Of a stretch of 64,000 nucleotides of DNA, positions 18,283-25,901 are shown piece by piece (position 1 is the first letter of the stretch; every line of letters begins with the position of its first letter). A program made the position numbers and the translations under genes. Below the pieces are notes generated by a model, which worked only from the letters and a program-made list of their open reading frames with translations, made no database searches and was not told the origin of the DNA. The stretch comes from Candidatus Woesearchaeota archaeon (GTDB lineage Archaea > Nanobdellota > Nanobdellia > Woesearchaeales > ARS49), in the NCBI GenBank assembly GCA_019322895.1, contig JAHWHZ010000002.1:186001-250000 (forward strand). The letters are read 5' to 3'.

Positions 18283-19557
18283 ATGGCAAAAATTAACCTG
18301 AATCACATAACAAAAATAGAAGGACACGCTAAACTCCATATCAAGATAGAGAAAGGAGAAGTAAAAAAAGTAGAATTAAAAATATTTGAAGGCTCAAGAT
18401 ATTTTGAAGGCATACTAAAAGACAAGAAATACAATGACGTGAACCACATTGCCTCAAGAATATGCGGGATATGCTCGCCTGTACATGGATACACGTCTGT
18501 AAAAGCAACTGAAAAAGCAATGGGAGTGCAGGTATCTGAGCAGACAGAACTTTTAAGAGAATTATTGAACATAGGCGGAACAATACAAAGCCATGTATTA
18601 CACTTGTATTTCCTTACACTGCCAGATTATACCGGATTCCCAAATGCAGTGCAGATGGCGCAAAAGCATCCAGAAAAAGTCAAGACAGCATTAAAGATAA
18701 AACAAGTATCAAATGAAATTGTAAGAGTTATAGGAGGAAGAGACATACACCCGTTTACATTGACGCCAGGCGGATTTGTTGCAATACCCAAGCCAGAAGA
18801 ATTCAAAGACCTGCTGAAAAAAGCAAAAGCCTGTTTGCCAGATGCAGAAGCAACTGCAAAACTGTTCTGCGGACTGGATTATCCTGATTTCGCAAGAGAA
18901 ACAAAACATTACGCATTAAAGGCAAAGAAAGGATGCTTCTGGTGCCCAGAAGATAAAATAACCTGCACTGGAGGAAAAGAATGCATCGCAGTAACTGACT
19001 ATGAAAAATACTTCAAGGAATTCTTCAAGCAGGGCTCAACATCAGAGTTTGCCAAGGCAGATGAGAAAAGCTATATGGTAGGTGCGTGGTCAAGGATACT
19101 GAACAATTATGACCAGTTATCAAAAGAAGGAAAAGACATGACAAGATGCATCTTGCCAAGAAAGTTTTCTCCGTTCATGAATAATCCCGCCCAGGCAGTT
19201 GAGATATATGAAGGCCTGAAAAGAGTCATCAATGTCCTTGAAAGCACAGATTTCAAGCCAGAAAAGCCTGTTGAAATCAAAGCTAAAGCAGGAGAAGGCA
19301 TTGGAGCAAATGAAGCTCCTAGAGGAATTGTTTTTCATAAGTATAAGTATGACAAGAACGGCTTTACAACTTTTGTCAACATAACAACACCAACAACACA
19401 GAATCTGCAGAACCTGGAAGATGATATCAAGCATTTCCTGCCAAAAATACTAAACAAGCCAAAAGAAGAGATACAATTAGAGATTGAAAAATTAATAAGG
19501 GCTTATGATCCTTGTATCTCTTGTGCAACACACTTTCTGGAGATAATTTGGGAATAA
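18283..19557 (+). CDS. NiFe hydrogenase large subunit (group 3 type)
   Basis: The 424-residue catalytic subunit has both Ni ligand motifs: RICGICSPVH (Cys 61 and 64) and, at the end, DPCISCATH (Cys 411 and 414). Only seven residues (FLEIIWE) follow the last His, a short tail that a maturation protease would remove; a HycI-type protease gene lies nearby. Residues about 210-235 hold an extra Cys-rich stretch (GCFWCPEDKITC then KEC), which I do not associate with the family and may bind metal. ATG 18283 gives the usual N-terminus MAKINLNHITKIEGH; an upstream ATG at 18256 is less likely. The paired small subunit is upstream. Confidence 0.9.
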   Translation: MAKINLNHITKIEGHAKLHIKIEKGEVKKVELKIFEGSRYFEGILKDKKYNDVNHIASRICGICSPVHGYTSVKATEKAMGVQVSEQTELLRELLNIGGTIQSHVLHLYFLTLPDYTGFPNAVQMAQKHPEKVKTALKIKQVSNEIVRVIGGRDIHPFTLTPGGFVAIPKPEEFKDLLKKAKACLPDAEATAKLFCGLDYPDFARETKHYALKAKKGCFWCPEDKITCTGGKECIAVTDYEKYFKEFFKQGSTSEFAKADEKSYMVGAWSRILNNYDQLSKEGKDMTRCILPRKFSPFMNNPAQAVEIYEGLKRVINVLESTDFKPEKPVEIKAKAGEGIGANEAPRGIVFHKYKYDKNGFTTFVNITTPTTQNLQNLEDDIKHFLPKILNKPKEEIQLEIEKLIRAYDPCISCATHFLEIIWE

Positions 19558-19606
19558 TAGTAATAACAGTCTTAATTTTATAAAGTTTGAATTCTTATAA
19601 TAGACT

Positions 19607-19924
19607 ATGAGCAAGGAATATACGATGCCGGATTTTGTAATAAAAGTAATTATCGGATTTGCCGTTTCAGCAGCAGTTATAACAGGAATGCACTCCTGCA
19701 GGGATCACGAACGTATTAAAAATCTAGAAACACAGGTTAAACTCTGTCGCCAGCTCTCTGTTGAAGAAATTGATGCAAACAAAGACGGCAGATTAGATAT
19801 ACAAGTAACAAACAGCCTAGTTGAAAAACAAGTATTCTTTAATGTAGACGGCAAATACATGACAATAGATCAGATCACAGAAAAATACGGAACAGAAGGA
19901 GCAAAAAAATATAAAATAAAATAA
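19607..19924 (+). CDS. hypothetical membrane-anchored protein with an EF-hand-like loop
   Basis: The 105-residue protein has one N-terminal hydrophobic segment (about residues 10-27) then a soluble part with DANKDGRLDIQV, which fits a calcium-binding EF-hand/dockerin loop (D-x-N-x-D-G-x-L-D). Cys 30 follows a weak lipobox-like context (GMHSC). I do not recognise a named family. It lies between the hydrogenase and a convergent HdeD-like gene. Confidence 0.6.
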   Translation: MSKEYTMPDFVIKVIIGFAVSAAVITGMHSCRDHERIKNLETQVKLCRQLSVEEIDANKDGRLDIQVTNSLVEKQVFFNVDGKYMTIDQITEKYGTEGAKKYKIK

Positions 19925-19929
19925 AAAAA

Positions 19930-20505
19930 TTATTTAATTCTTCTTGCAATTCTCTCAAGCTGGAATGCATACCATAAGCATGCCAATCCGCCGATTACCA
20001 TCAATCCACCGACGAGGTAGATGAATATCATTGCAGAAAAGACTGGCTGTGCAAAGTACAATATTCCCAGCAAAATCAAGACAACTGCGCCGATGAACAT
20101 TGACCCGCTCTTGAACTCAATTGTTGCGAGTATCTGAAGCACTCCCAGCACAATCAATGCAACGCCGATCAATAGCAATATTGTCAGTTCTGCAATTGCT
20201 GTGAAGAACACTGGCTTGAACAAAGCCACCAGGCCGACAATGATTCCTAAAAGGCCCTGCAATAACAGCAAGCCCCATTTTTTCAGCTTTGCATGATGCT
20301 TGATTGCAAACACTGTGGAGAAAACTCCGTCAACCAAAAGGTATAAGCCCCAGATCCAAATCAAGAGACTTGTGGTCTCTAAAGGCCGCCATAAGAACAA
20401 AAGGCCCAGTATCAAGAAGGCAATACCTCTCAAGAGAAGCATCCACCAAGCTGTCTTGACAAGCTTGCCGAGCTTCTTAACATCACTCTTTTTCAAAATA
20501 ATCAC
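19930..20505 (-). CDS. HdeD/DUF308-family membrane protein
   Basis: This 191-residue protein has six hydrophobic helices arranged in pairs with the repeating pattern LLRGIAFLILGLLFLWRP, LLQGLLGIIVGLVALFKP and ILLGILYFAQP, typical of the HdeD (DUF308) family. In enterobacteria HdeD is linked to acid resistance; function in archaea is unknown. AGGTGATT precedes the ATG. It is convergent with the EF-hand-like gene (5-base gap) and upstream of rubrerythrin on the same strand only by position; they have separate promoters. Confidence 0.8.
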   Translation of the reverse strand: MIILKKSDVKKLGKLVKTAWWMLLLRGIAFLILGLLFLWRPLETTSLLIWIWGLYLLVDGVFSTVFAIKHHAKLKKWGLLLLQGLLGIIVGLVALFKPVFFTAIAELTILLLIGVALIVLGVLQILATIEFKSGSMFIGAVVLILLGILYFAQPVFSAMIFIYLVGGLMVIGGLACLWYAFQLERIARRIK

Positions 20506-20552
20506 CTCTAAATTTTATTTAATAAGAAAAAGAAAATAAGAATATATAAATC

Positions 20553-21056
20553 TTACTTAATTTCCTTGAACATCTTCTTTGGAGCATTGCATACAGGGCA
20601 AACATCTGGAATCTCATCTCCAACAATAGTGTAGCCGCAGCACTCGCAGACATGATAATTAGTCGGTTCAAGATCCTTGCTCTCTTTTATTGCTTTCAAT
20701 GCTTTTTCATACTCTCTCTCGTGAATCTTTTCAGCAGCAATAGCCCACTTAAAAGTCCTTATTGCTTCATTGTCTTCAGCCTCTTCTGCTTCCTTGATAA
20801 ACCGCGGATACATCTTGTCTGCCTCATATTTCTCGCCCTCAAAAGCATCAACAAGATTCTCTTCTGTGGTTTTAATGCCTTTCAATACAGCCAGGTGATT
20901 CCTTGCGTGCGCAGTCTCAGAAGCAGCAGCAGCTCTGAACAACCGGGCAATCTGCTTTCTGCCCTCCATTTCTGCCTTGTCAGCAAAGAACAAGTATTTC
21001 CTGTTTGCCTGGCTCTCTCCTGCAAAAGCCTCTTGAAGATTTTCTTTAGTACCCAT
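20553..21056 (-). CDS. rubrerythrin
   Basis: The 167-residue protein has a ferritin-like four-helix domain with the di-iron ligands in EAFAGESQANRKY, EMEG, ETAHARNHL, EGEKYE and EKIHEREYEKAL, and a C-terminal rubredoxin-like domain with CECCGY and CPVCNAPK. Rubrerythrin reduces hydrogen peroxide in anaerobes. ATG 21056 is used because GGGTGATATTT lies at the right distance; the in-frame ATG at 21065 overlaps that site. It sits next to the hydrogenase maturation genes, consistent with protecting oxygen-sensitive metal enzymes. Confidence 0.93.
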   Translation of the reverse strand: MGTKENLQEAFAGESQANRKYLFFADKAEMEGRKQIARLFRAAAASETAHARNHLAVLKGIKTTEENLVDAFEGEKYEADKMYPRFIKEAEEAEDNEAIRTFKWAIAAEKIHEREYEKALKAIKESKDLEPTNYHVCECCGYTIVGDEIPDVCPVCNAPKKMFKEIK

Positions 21057-21070
21057 AAATATCACCCAAT

Positions 21071-21436
21071 TTAATCTTTTCTTAACTCATTTATAAGCTT
21101 TATTATTCCCTGCTTTATATTTTCCACGTCACCCTGCATAGGAATACCGATTATTTTAACAGCATTTATCTCCCCAACTGCATTTCTTAGCTTTAATTCT
21201 GTGCCTAAGTCAAAATCATGCATAGAGACCGGATGAAAATCTTTTATCTTATCCAACGGAATCAGTTTAACTTCATCTAATCCTTTAACAACATCTAAAA
21301 TCACAACATCTCCTTTTATTCCATTAAGAGAATCACATTTGATGAACTCAACACCATCTATCTTTAATTCATCTGCCAGTTTTTTTGCCAAAGAATCCTC
21401 TTCAACAAACTCGTTGCCGAAACAAAGCACTTTCAT
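21071..21436 (-). CDS. hydrogenase maturation protease (HycI/HybD family)
   Basis: The 121-residue protein has the family opening VLCFGNEFVEEDSLAKKLADEL (Glu in the Ni-sensing position), VVILDVVKGLDEV in place of the DA..G strand, SMHDFDLGTEL with the conserved His, and IIGIPMQGD. Such endopeptidases check for inserted Ni and cut the C-terminal tail of the large subunit. The substrate is probably the large subunit at 18283-19557, whose tail is seven residues. The protein is somewhat short (family about 150). It overlaps the upstream gene by 4 bases. Confidence 0.8.
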   Translation of the reverse strand: MKVLCFGNEFVEEDSLAKKLADELKIDGVEFIKCDSLNGIKGDVVILDVVKGLDEVKLIPLDKIKDFHPVSMHDFDLGTELKLRNAVGEINAVKIIGIPMQGDVENIKQGIIKLINELRKD

Positions 21437-21918
21437 AATTTCTCTATTGCAAACCTCCAGTGAACAGAAATCCGGTCATTAACTTTGGCATCTGGCAGGT
21501 ATCTTCCTGAAACTCTTGTCTCTTCAAATTGATTATACCTTACAATATACACTATATTGCCATTGATATCCTCTATGTCAGATATCTTGCCGCACCTGAC
21601 CTTGCACAGCTCTCTCATATGCCGGGTGCAGGAAGCATATGAACCTTCTCTATCATCAATTATCTTGTTATGATGCACAATAAAATACTCTCTTATGTTA
21701 TCAACAGTCCAGTAATCTTCATCGTCAGCAAAACGCTTCAGCCGCTTTATCGCATTAGGAAAGCACACCTCTAGAAGATTTCTCTTAGGAGCTTTATTAT
21801 TATCAAAAAAATAATCCAGCAGATCTTTTTGCGCAGGACTGATTGTCTTTAGCCGCACCAGCTCATCACTGCACGGATAAGCATATTTAAAAAAAACCAT
21901 TTCAGGAGTATCAATCAT
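21433..21918 (-). CDS. hypothetical protein in the hydrogenase maturation cluster
   Basis: I do not recognise this 161-residue protein. It is helical in its first half and has a Cys/His-bearing middle (VHHNKIIDDREGSYASCTRH then ELCKVRCGKI) followed by strands (IEDINGNIVYIVRYN), so a metal site is possible. ATG 21918 is chosen; it overlaps the hypC stop region by 8 bases (AATGATTGA). Its place between hypC and the protease suggests a role in NiFe hydrogenase assembly; this is inference from context only. Confidence 0.65.
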   Translation of the reverse strand: MIDTPEMVFFKYAYPCSDELVRLKTISPAQKDLLDYFFDNNKAPKRNLLEVCFPNAIKRLKRFADDEDYWTVDNIREYFIVHHNKIIDDREGSYASCTRHMRELCKVRCGKISDIEDINGNIVYIVRYNQFEETRVSGRYLPDAKVNDRISVHWRFAIEKL

Positions 21919-22129
21919 TTTTTCCAGCATTTTTCCAAGCTTCAAGTGATTTCAAGGCCTGCTCTTCAGGAACCTTAGTCATAACAAAGCCGGCATTAAC
22001 AATCACAAAATCCCCCACCTTTAAATCATCAATCAAAGAAACACTTGCTTTTCTTGTCTCAGTTTCATAGTCAACAACAGCAGTATCGCCGTCAATCTTC
22101 ACGATTTTTCCAGGAATTGCCAAGCACAT
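21911..22129 (-). CDS. hypC: hydrogenase maturation chaperone HypC
   Basis: The 72-residue protein starts MCLAIPGKIVKIDGDTAVVD, the HypC/HupF signature with the essential Cys 2, and continues with a five-stranded OB-like fold (VGDFVIVNAGFVMTKV) and a C-terminal helix. HypC carries the Fe(CN)2CO unit with HypD and delivers it to the large subunit. Its start touches the hypA stop, giving the order hypA-hypC-hypothetical-protease. HypB, D, E and F are not in this window. Confidence 0.95.
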   Translation of the reverse strand: MCLAIPGKIVKIDGDTAVVDYETETRKASVSLIDDLKVGDFVIVNAGFVMTKVPEEQALKSLEAWKNAGKND

Positions 22130-22452
22130 TATTCAACCACCACGTCTTTTAACACAATATCTTCTCCTTCTAAAATCTTTGCAGGAACATTCTTGCACTT
22201 CGGGCATTCAAACAACGTGAGATCATGAGCTTTTTCCAAGATTTTTGGCTCTCCTTTGTAACCGCACTTGCATTCAACAAGGCCAGGAACTTTTTTTATC
22301 TCTATATCCCAGTCAACTCTTTTTTGCAATGCTTCTTTTAAATCTTCTGCAGGCAGATGTGCCAAATCACCTACTTCAACAACAATCTTCTTGACATTGC
22401 CCTGCTCTTTGGCCTTGTCAATTATTTCCTGCGCAATAAACCCCTCGTGCAT
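22129..22452 (-). CDS. hypA: hydrogenase nickel-insertion protein HypA
   Basis: From ATG 22452 the 107-residue protein begins MHEGFIAQEI, with the Ni-binding His 2 and Glu 3 of HypA, and has a zinc domain with CKCGYKG and CPKCKN. It moves nickel to the hydrogenase large subunit with HypB. A longer frame reaches 22527 but would put the essential MHE inside the protein. GTTTATAAG at 22474-22482 sits about 26 bases upstream, so the transcript is probably leaderless. Confidence 0.93.
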   Translation of the reverse strand: MHEGFIAQEIIDKAKEQGNVKKIVVEVGDLAHLPAEDLKEALQKRVDWDIEIKKVPGLVECKCGYKGEPKILEKAHDLTLFECPKCKNVPAKILEGEDIVLKDVVVE

Positions 22453-22473
22453 GCCATTAGTTATTGCTTCTTT

Positions 22474-22482
22474 GTTTATAAG
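22474..22482 (-). promoter_or_regulatory. TATA box for hypA, divergent from the next promoter
   Basis: On the minus strand CTTATAAAC is centred about 26 bases before the hypA ATG (22452). On the plus strand TTTTTATAC at 22497-22505 has the same distance to the ATG at 22528. The two promoters lie back to back in 75 bases, and both fit leaderless starts. Confidence 0.5.
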
Positions 22483-22527
22483 TTTTTCTAGTAAGGTTTT
22501 TATACTAGAAATCAGGTATATCTGCAT

Positions 22528-23529
22528 ATGAAAAAAGAGGTTATCATAATAGGCGCAGGCCCGGCTGGCTTGAGCGCTGCAGAAATATTGGCTAAAGAAG
22601 GAAAAGATGTTCTTGTTCTTGAGAAAAAAGAAGTGATAGGAGACAAGGTATGCGCAGGAGGACTGACACTCAAGAACATGAAGCTTGTCCCAGAATCATT
22701 GTATCAAAGGACTTTCAAGAAAATCATTGTGCACGCCCCAAAAGACTCTGCTGAAATAAAGATGAAAAAGCCGTTCCTGGCGACAATCGACAGGAAAGAC
22801 CTTGGCAAGTGGCTTGCAAAAAAAGCAAGAAAAGCAGGGGCAGAGATACAAGCAGGAACAGCAGTAAATTCAATTGGGAATAATTTCATTAAAACAAAAG
22901 AGAAAATATATTTCAAGAATTTGATAGGAGCTGATGGTGCCAACAGCATAGTAAGAAAACACCTAAAACTGCAGAACAAGAAAGTACTGGCAGCATTCCA
23001 GTACATTGTGCCGAAAAGATTCAAAAATCTTGAATTATTCTTTGATGCAGATAAGTTCGGGCCTTCATATGCCTGGATTTTCCCTTACTCTAAAACAACC
23101 TCAATAGGCTCTGGCGCAGACCTTGACTATAAACTTAAAACAGCAGCAGTAAAAAAGAGCTTTGACAAATGGTGCAAACAGTTCAACATGGAAAATTCAG
23201 AATTCCAGGCGCACACAATCAATTATGATTATCAGGGGCACAAGTTTGGAAAGATATTCCTTGCAGGAGATGCAGGCGGATTTGCATCAGGTCTTACAGG
23301 AGAGGGCATGTACCAGGCAATTATTTCTGGCCAGGAAGTTGCAAAGACAATACTGGACCCAAACCACGACCCTGCAAAAATCAACAAGATACTGTTTGCC
23401 AAGGCAGTTGAAGAGGCAACACTCCATTCTTTGGAAATAAGCAGTACCTTGACAAAGATAGAGCATTATTTATTGATTGATCTCATCAAGGCAAAATGGA
23501 TGAACAAGGCGCTTGTCAAACATATATAA
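22528..23529 (+). CDS. geranylgeranyl reductase family FAD-dependent enzyme
   Basis: The 333-residue flavoprotein has the Rossmann motif IIGAGPAGLSAAEIL, an E at the end of beta-2 (VLEKKE), the GGR-family segment GDKVCAGGLTLKNM, and the second FAD motif FLAGDAGGFASGLTGEGMYQAI. Archaeal members saturate the geranylgeranyl chains of membrane lipids. At 333 residues it is shorter than typical archaeal digeranylgeranylglycerophospholipid reductases (about 390-400), so another FAD-dependent reductase of the family is possible. Confidence 0.85.
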   Translation: MKKEVIIIGAGPAGLSAAEILAKEGKDVLVLEKKEVIGDKVCAGGLTLKNMKLVPESLYQRTFKKIIVHAPKDSAEIKMKKPFLATIDRKDLGKWLAKKARKAGAEIQAGTAVNSIGNNFIKTKEKIYFKNLIGADGANSIVRKHLKLQNKKVLAAFQYIVPKRFKNLELFFDADKFGPSYAWIFPYSKTTSIGSGADLDYKLKTAAVKKSFDKWCKQFNMENSEFQAHTINYDYQGHKFGKIFLAGDAGGFASGLTGEGMYQAIISGQEVAKTILDPNHDPAKINKILFAKAVEEATLHSLEISSTLTKIEHYLLIDLIKAKWMNKALVKHI

Positions 23530-23679
23530 CATTGCCGCGCTTCATTCGGCTGCTGAAGTCACTTGTAACCCAGATTTATCAGAATACGCACATTAATATG
23601 CGAACTCCGCAGGCAGCAATATAATAGAAAAGTTTTTAAATAGGAACTTTATATTTAAATAAAAAAGAGGGGTGTATAA
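23530..23679. other. intergenic region with weak inverted repeats
   Basis: No gene is seen. ATTGC near 23531 and GCAAT near 23616 could pair, and CGCACATTAATATGCG is a near-perfect palindrome between them (about 23588-23603), so a small folded transcript is possible but unsupported. A TATA-like TTTATATTTAAAT (about 23648) serves the next gene. Confidence 0.3.
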
Positions 23680-23862
23680 ATGGCAAAGAAAAAGAAAAGA
23701 AAGAAAGCAAAAAGAGCCAAACCTAAATTAAAGTTCAAGCCAAAACCCGCAATTTGCGCTTATGAGCCTGGCACAGGTTATGAAATAAAACTTGCAATCT
23801 GGGGCATAATCGCGATGATTGTGATTGTTGTGCTTGTACTATACTTCACTGGAATGTTATAA
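23680..23862 (+). CDS. small Lys-rich tail-anchored protein
   Basis: The 60-residue protein has a strongly basic N-terminal half (MAKKKKRKKAKRAKPK) and one C-terminal membrane helix (about residues 39-58), so it should be tail-anchored with the basic part in the cytosol, perhaps touching nucleic acid or ribosomes. A GAGGGGTG ribosome site precedes it. It leads an operon with a 44-residue membrane peptide, a six-helix membrane protein and Lgt. I do not recognise a family. Confidence 0.65.
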   Translation: MAKKKKRKKAKRAKPKLKFKPKPAICAYEPGTGYEIKLAIWGIIAMIVIVVLVLYFTGML

Positions 23863-23864
23863 GC

Positions 23865-23999
23865 ATGGCCAAGAAAGAAAACATTGTTCTTATTATTATA
23901 ATCTTGATTATAATAATCATATTAGCGTGGGTCATATCCAATCTTGATTTTCTTTTTCCCACGCCAGCAGCTGAAACACTGATAAATACATTAGCATGA
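23865..23999 (+). CDS. 44-residue single-helix membrane peptide
   Basis: This small gene begins 2 bases after the preceding stop (ATG 23865) and its stop overlaps the next ATG (GCATGA). The product starts MAKKEN and then has a run of about 18 Ile/Leu/Val residues forming one membrane helix, followed by WVISNLDFLFP. The tight overlaps on both sides and the shared MAKK start with its neighbour support it as a real gene. Function unknown. Confidence 0.6.
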   Translation: MAKKENIVLIIIILIIIIILAWVISNLDFLFPTPAAETLINTLA

Positions 24000-24787
24000 A
24001 AGAGATTCCTGCGCTAAAGCGCGCCTTCAGGACAGCGTATGAGCACAAGCAATGGTTCTTGATAAGTTCTGTGATGGACTTACTGCTGCTTCTTGCATAT
24101 GGCTTTGCAACTGCGCCTATATACGCAAAATTGATGCTGCACATCCAGACAATAGGAGCATTAGGGACAGATGCAGTAGCAGCAGCCACAAGAGAAGGCA
24201 AAAGCATGCTCTCTGTGCTTGTCTCAGAAAGCATAAAGCCTTATTTTTACAACACGCTGATTCTTTTGCTGATTTTAGGAATCACTGTCTATTTGCTGTA
24301 CTGCCTTTTCCAGGCATTTAACTGGAAAATAGCCCTGCAGCTCACTGGCAAAAAAATCAAGTACATGGATTACCTGAAGAAATTCCTGCGGGTAAACATC
24401 ATTTGGTTCCTGCTATTTGTGCTTTATTATGTTCTCGGCTTTGTGATAGAGATAAGAAAAATCCTCATCACCACAATAACACAGGCAGAGCCCTCAGGAG
24501 CGCTGAACATAATACTCACGTTTTTGCTGATACTTATTGCTTATTTTGCAGTGATATCATATGTCAAGCTGAGTGTCAGGAAAAGCCTTTACATCGGAAA
24601 AAGCAGGATAAGACAGTTGTTGCCTTCTGTGCTGATATTCGCAATATATCTTCTTGCACTGCAGATGCTGATAACATACCTTTTCACAATCAACTTCTCT
24701 CTGGCAGTCATCCTCGGACTTCTTTTATTTATACCTGCACTAACAATTGCAAGGATTTATATAACATTGATAATACAAAAGATGTAA
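23996..24787 (+). CDS. hypothetical membrane protein, about six helices
   Basis: The 263-residue protein has hydrophobic segments at about residues 20-45, 83-105, 130-152, 168-190, 207-230 and 233-258, with basic loops between. No family is recognised. Its ATG overlaps the 44-residue peptide stop by 4 bases, and lgt starts one base after its stop, so it is in a membrane-protein operon that ends with lipoprotein synthesis. Confidence 0.7.
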   Translation: MKEIPALKRAFRTAYEHKQWFLISSVMDLLLLLAYGFATAPIYAKLMLHIQTIGALGTDAVAAATREGKSMLSVLVSESIKPYFYNTLILLLILGITVYLLYCLFQAFNWKIALQLTGKKIKYMDYLKKFLRVNIIWFLLFVLYYVLGFVIEIRKILITTITQAEPSGALNIILTFLLILIAYFAVISYVKLSVRKSLYIGKSRIRQLLPSVLIFAIYLLALQMLITYLFTINFSLAVILGLLLFIPALTIARIYITLIIQKM

Positions 24788-24788
24788 G

Positions 24789-25544
24789 ATGTGGACTCAT
24801 AATCTAAATCCAGTAATATTATCATTAGGTCCGCTGGAGATAAGATGGTATGGCTTGATGTATGTCCTGAGCTTTATCATCATCTATCTTTATGCGCGGG
24901 CAGCTGTTAAAAACAAAAAACTGCCTATTTCCTTAAAAGAATTAGATGACCTTCTTATTTGGCTGGTTGCAGCATTGATAATCGGCGCAAGATTATTTGA
25001 GGTCATTTTTTACAATCCATCTTATTATCTATCAAATCCTTCAGAAATAATTGCTATCTGGCACGGGGGACTGAGCTTTCACGGCGGATTAGCAGGTGTT
25101 CTAATCGCAGGATATGCATTTGCAAGAAAGAAAAAAATAAGTTTTTTGCAGCTTTGTGATATCTTTGTAGTCCCTTTGGCCTTGGCGCAGGTCTTGGGCA
25201 GGATTGGAAATTTCATCAACGGAGAATTATACGGAAGAATAACTTCATTGCCCTGGGGAATCAAGTTTCCCTCTGCAGAAGGATTCAGGCATCCATCACA
25301 ATTATATGAAGCTGCATATGATTTAGTCATATTTGCATTCTTGTTCATCCAAAGAAACAAGAAAAAAGCGCACGGCTATTTCATAGGATGGTTCCTGGTG
25401 CTTTATTCTGTATTCCGGTTCTTCACAGAATTTGTCAGAGAGCCGGAAATAATGGTCGGGCCCTTGACAATGGGGCAGTGCTTGAATATTCCAATGTTCA
25501 TTCTGGGAGTATATTTGTTGTATAGAATAAAAAAGTTTAAATAA
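24789..25544 (+). CDS. lgt: prolipoprotein diacylglyceryl transferase (bacterial-type Lgt)
   Basis: The 251-residue protein is a clear Lgt: IRWYGLMYVLSF in helix 1, WHGGLSFHGGLAG (the conserved HGGL), the signature GRIGNFINGELYGR with the catalytic Arg, Asn and Glu, RHPSQLYEA, and RFFTEFVREPE for the C-terminal Arg. Seven helices fit. Bacterial Lgt moves diacylglyceryl from phosphatidylglycerol to the lipobox Cys of prelipoproteins. The next gene encodes a lipobox protein, and two more occur at 33135 and 34524. Lgt is rare in archaea, and the lipid donor here is unknown, so transfer from bacteria is likely. Confidence 0.93.
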   Translation: MWTHNLNPVILSLGPLEIRWYGLMYVLSFIIIYLYARAAVKNKKLPISLKELDDLLIWLVAALIIGARLFEVIFYNPSYYLSNPSEIIAIWHGGLSFHGGLAGVLIAGYAFARKKKISFLQLCDIFVVPLALAQVLGRIGNFINGELYGRITSLPWGIKFPSAEGFRHPSQLYEAAYDLVIFAFLFIQRNKKKAHGYFIGWFLVLYSVFRFFTEFVREPEIMVGPLTMGQCLNIPMFILGVYLLYRIKKFK

Positions 25545-25565
25545 TCCATTTCTAAAGCAGATAAT

Positions 25566-25901
25566 ATGAAAGCGATAAATCTTATAGCGATAATAAGCCT
25601 ATTACTTTTAGTAATAGCATGCGTCCCACCAGCAGAAGAATTGGCAGGAATAAACAAGACAAAAGAAAAAAAGCCAATAGTGGAAGTAAAGCAGGAAATT
25701 ACAGTTATACCTGATTTACCTGAGAACAAGACAGAAGAAAACATCACAGCAACACCAAGCGAGAAAAAAATTAATGCAACAAACGCGACACAAAAAGCAA
25801 ATATGACAGCACCGCCAATAACAGGAGTTCCCACAATTGTCTATACTGGCGGAGCAATAGAGATGGGAGAAGGAGAAAAAGCAAACATAATCGTAAAATG
25901 A
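25566..25901 (+). CDS. predicted lipoprotein
   Basis: The 111-residue protein has a signal peptide ending in a lipobox: MKAINLIAIISLLLLVIAC, with Val-Ile-Ala before Cys 19. The mature part is an extended Pro/Thr/Lys/Asn-rich stretch (ENITATPSEKKINATNATQK) with several N-x-T sequons, then a short hydrophobic end. It lies 21 bases after lgt, which supports lipid attachment of this product. No known domain. Its stop overlaps the next ATG by 4 bases. Confidence 0.75.
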   Translation: MKAINLIAIISLLLLVIACVPPAEELAGINKTKEKKPIVEVKQEITVIPDLPENKTEENITATPSEKKINATNATQKANMTAPPITGVPTIVYTGGAIEMGEGEKANIIVK

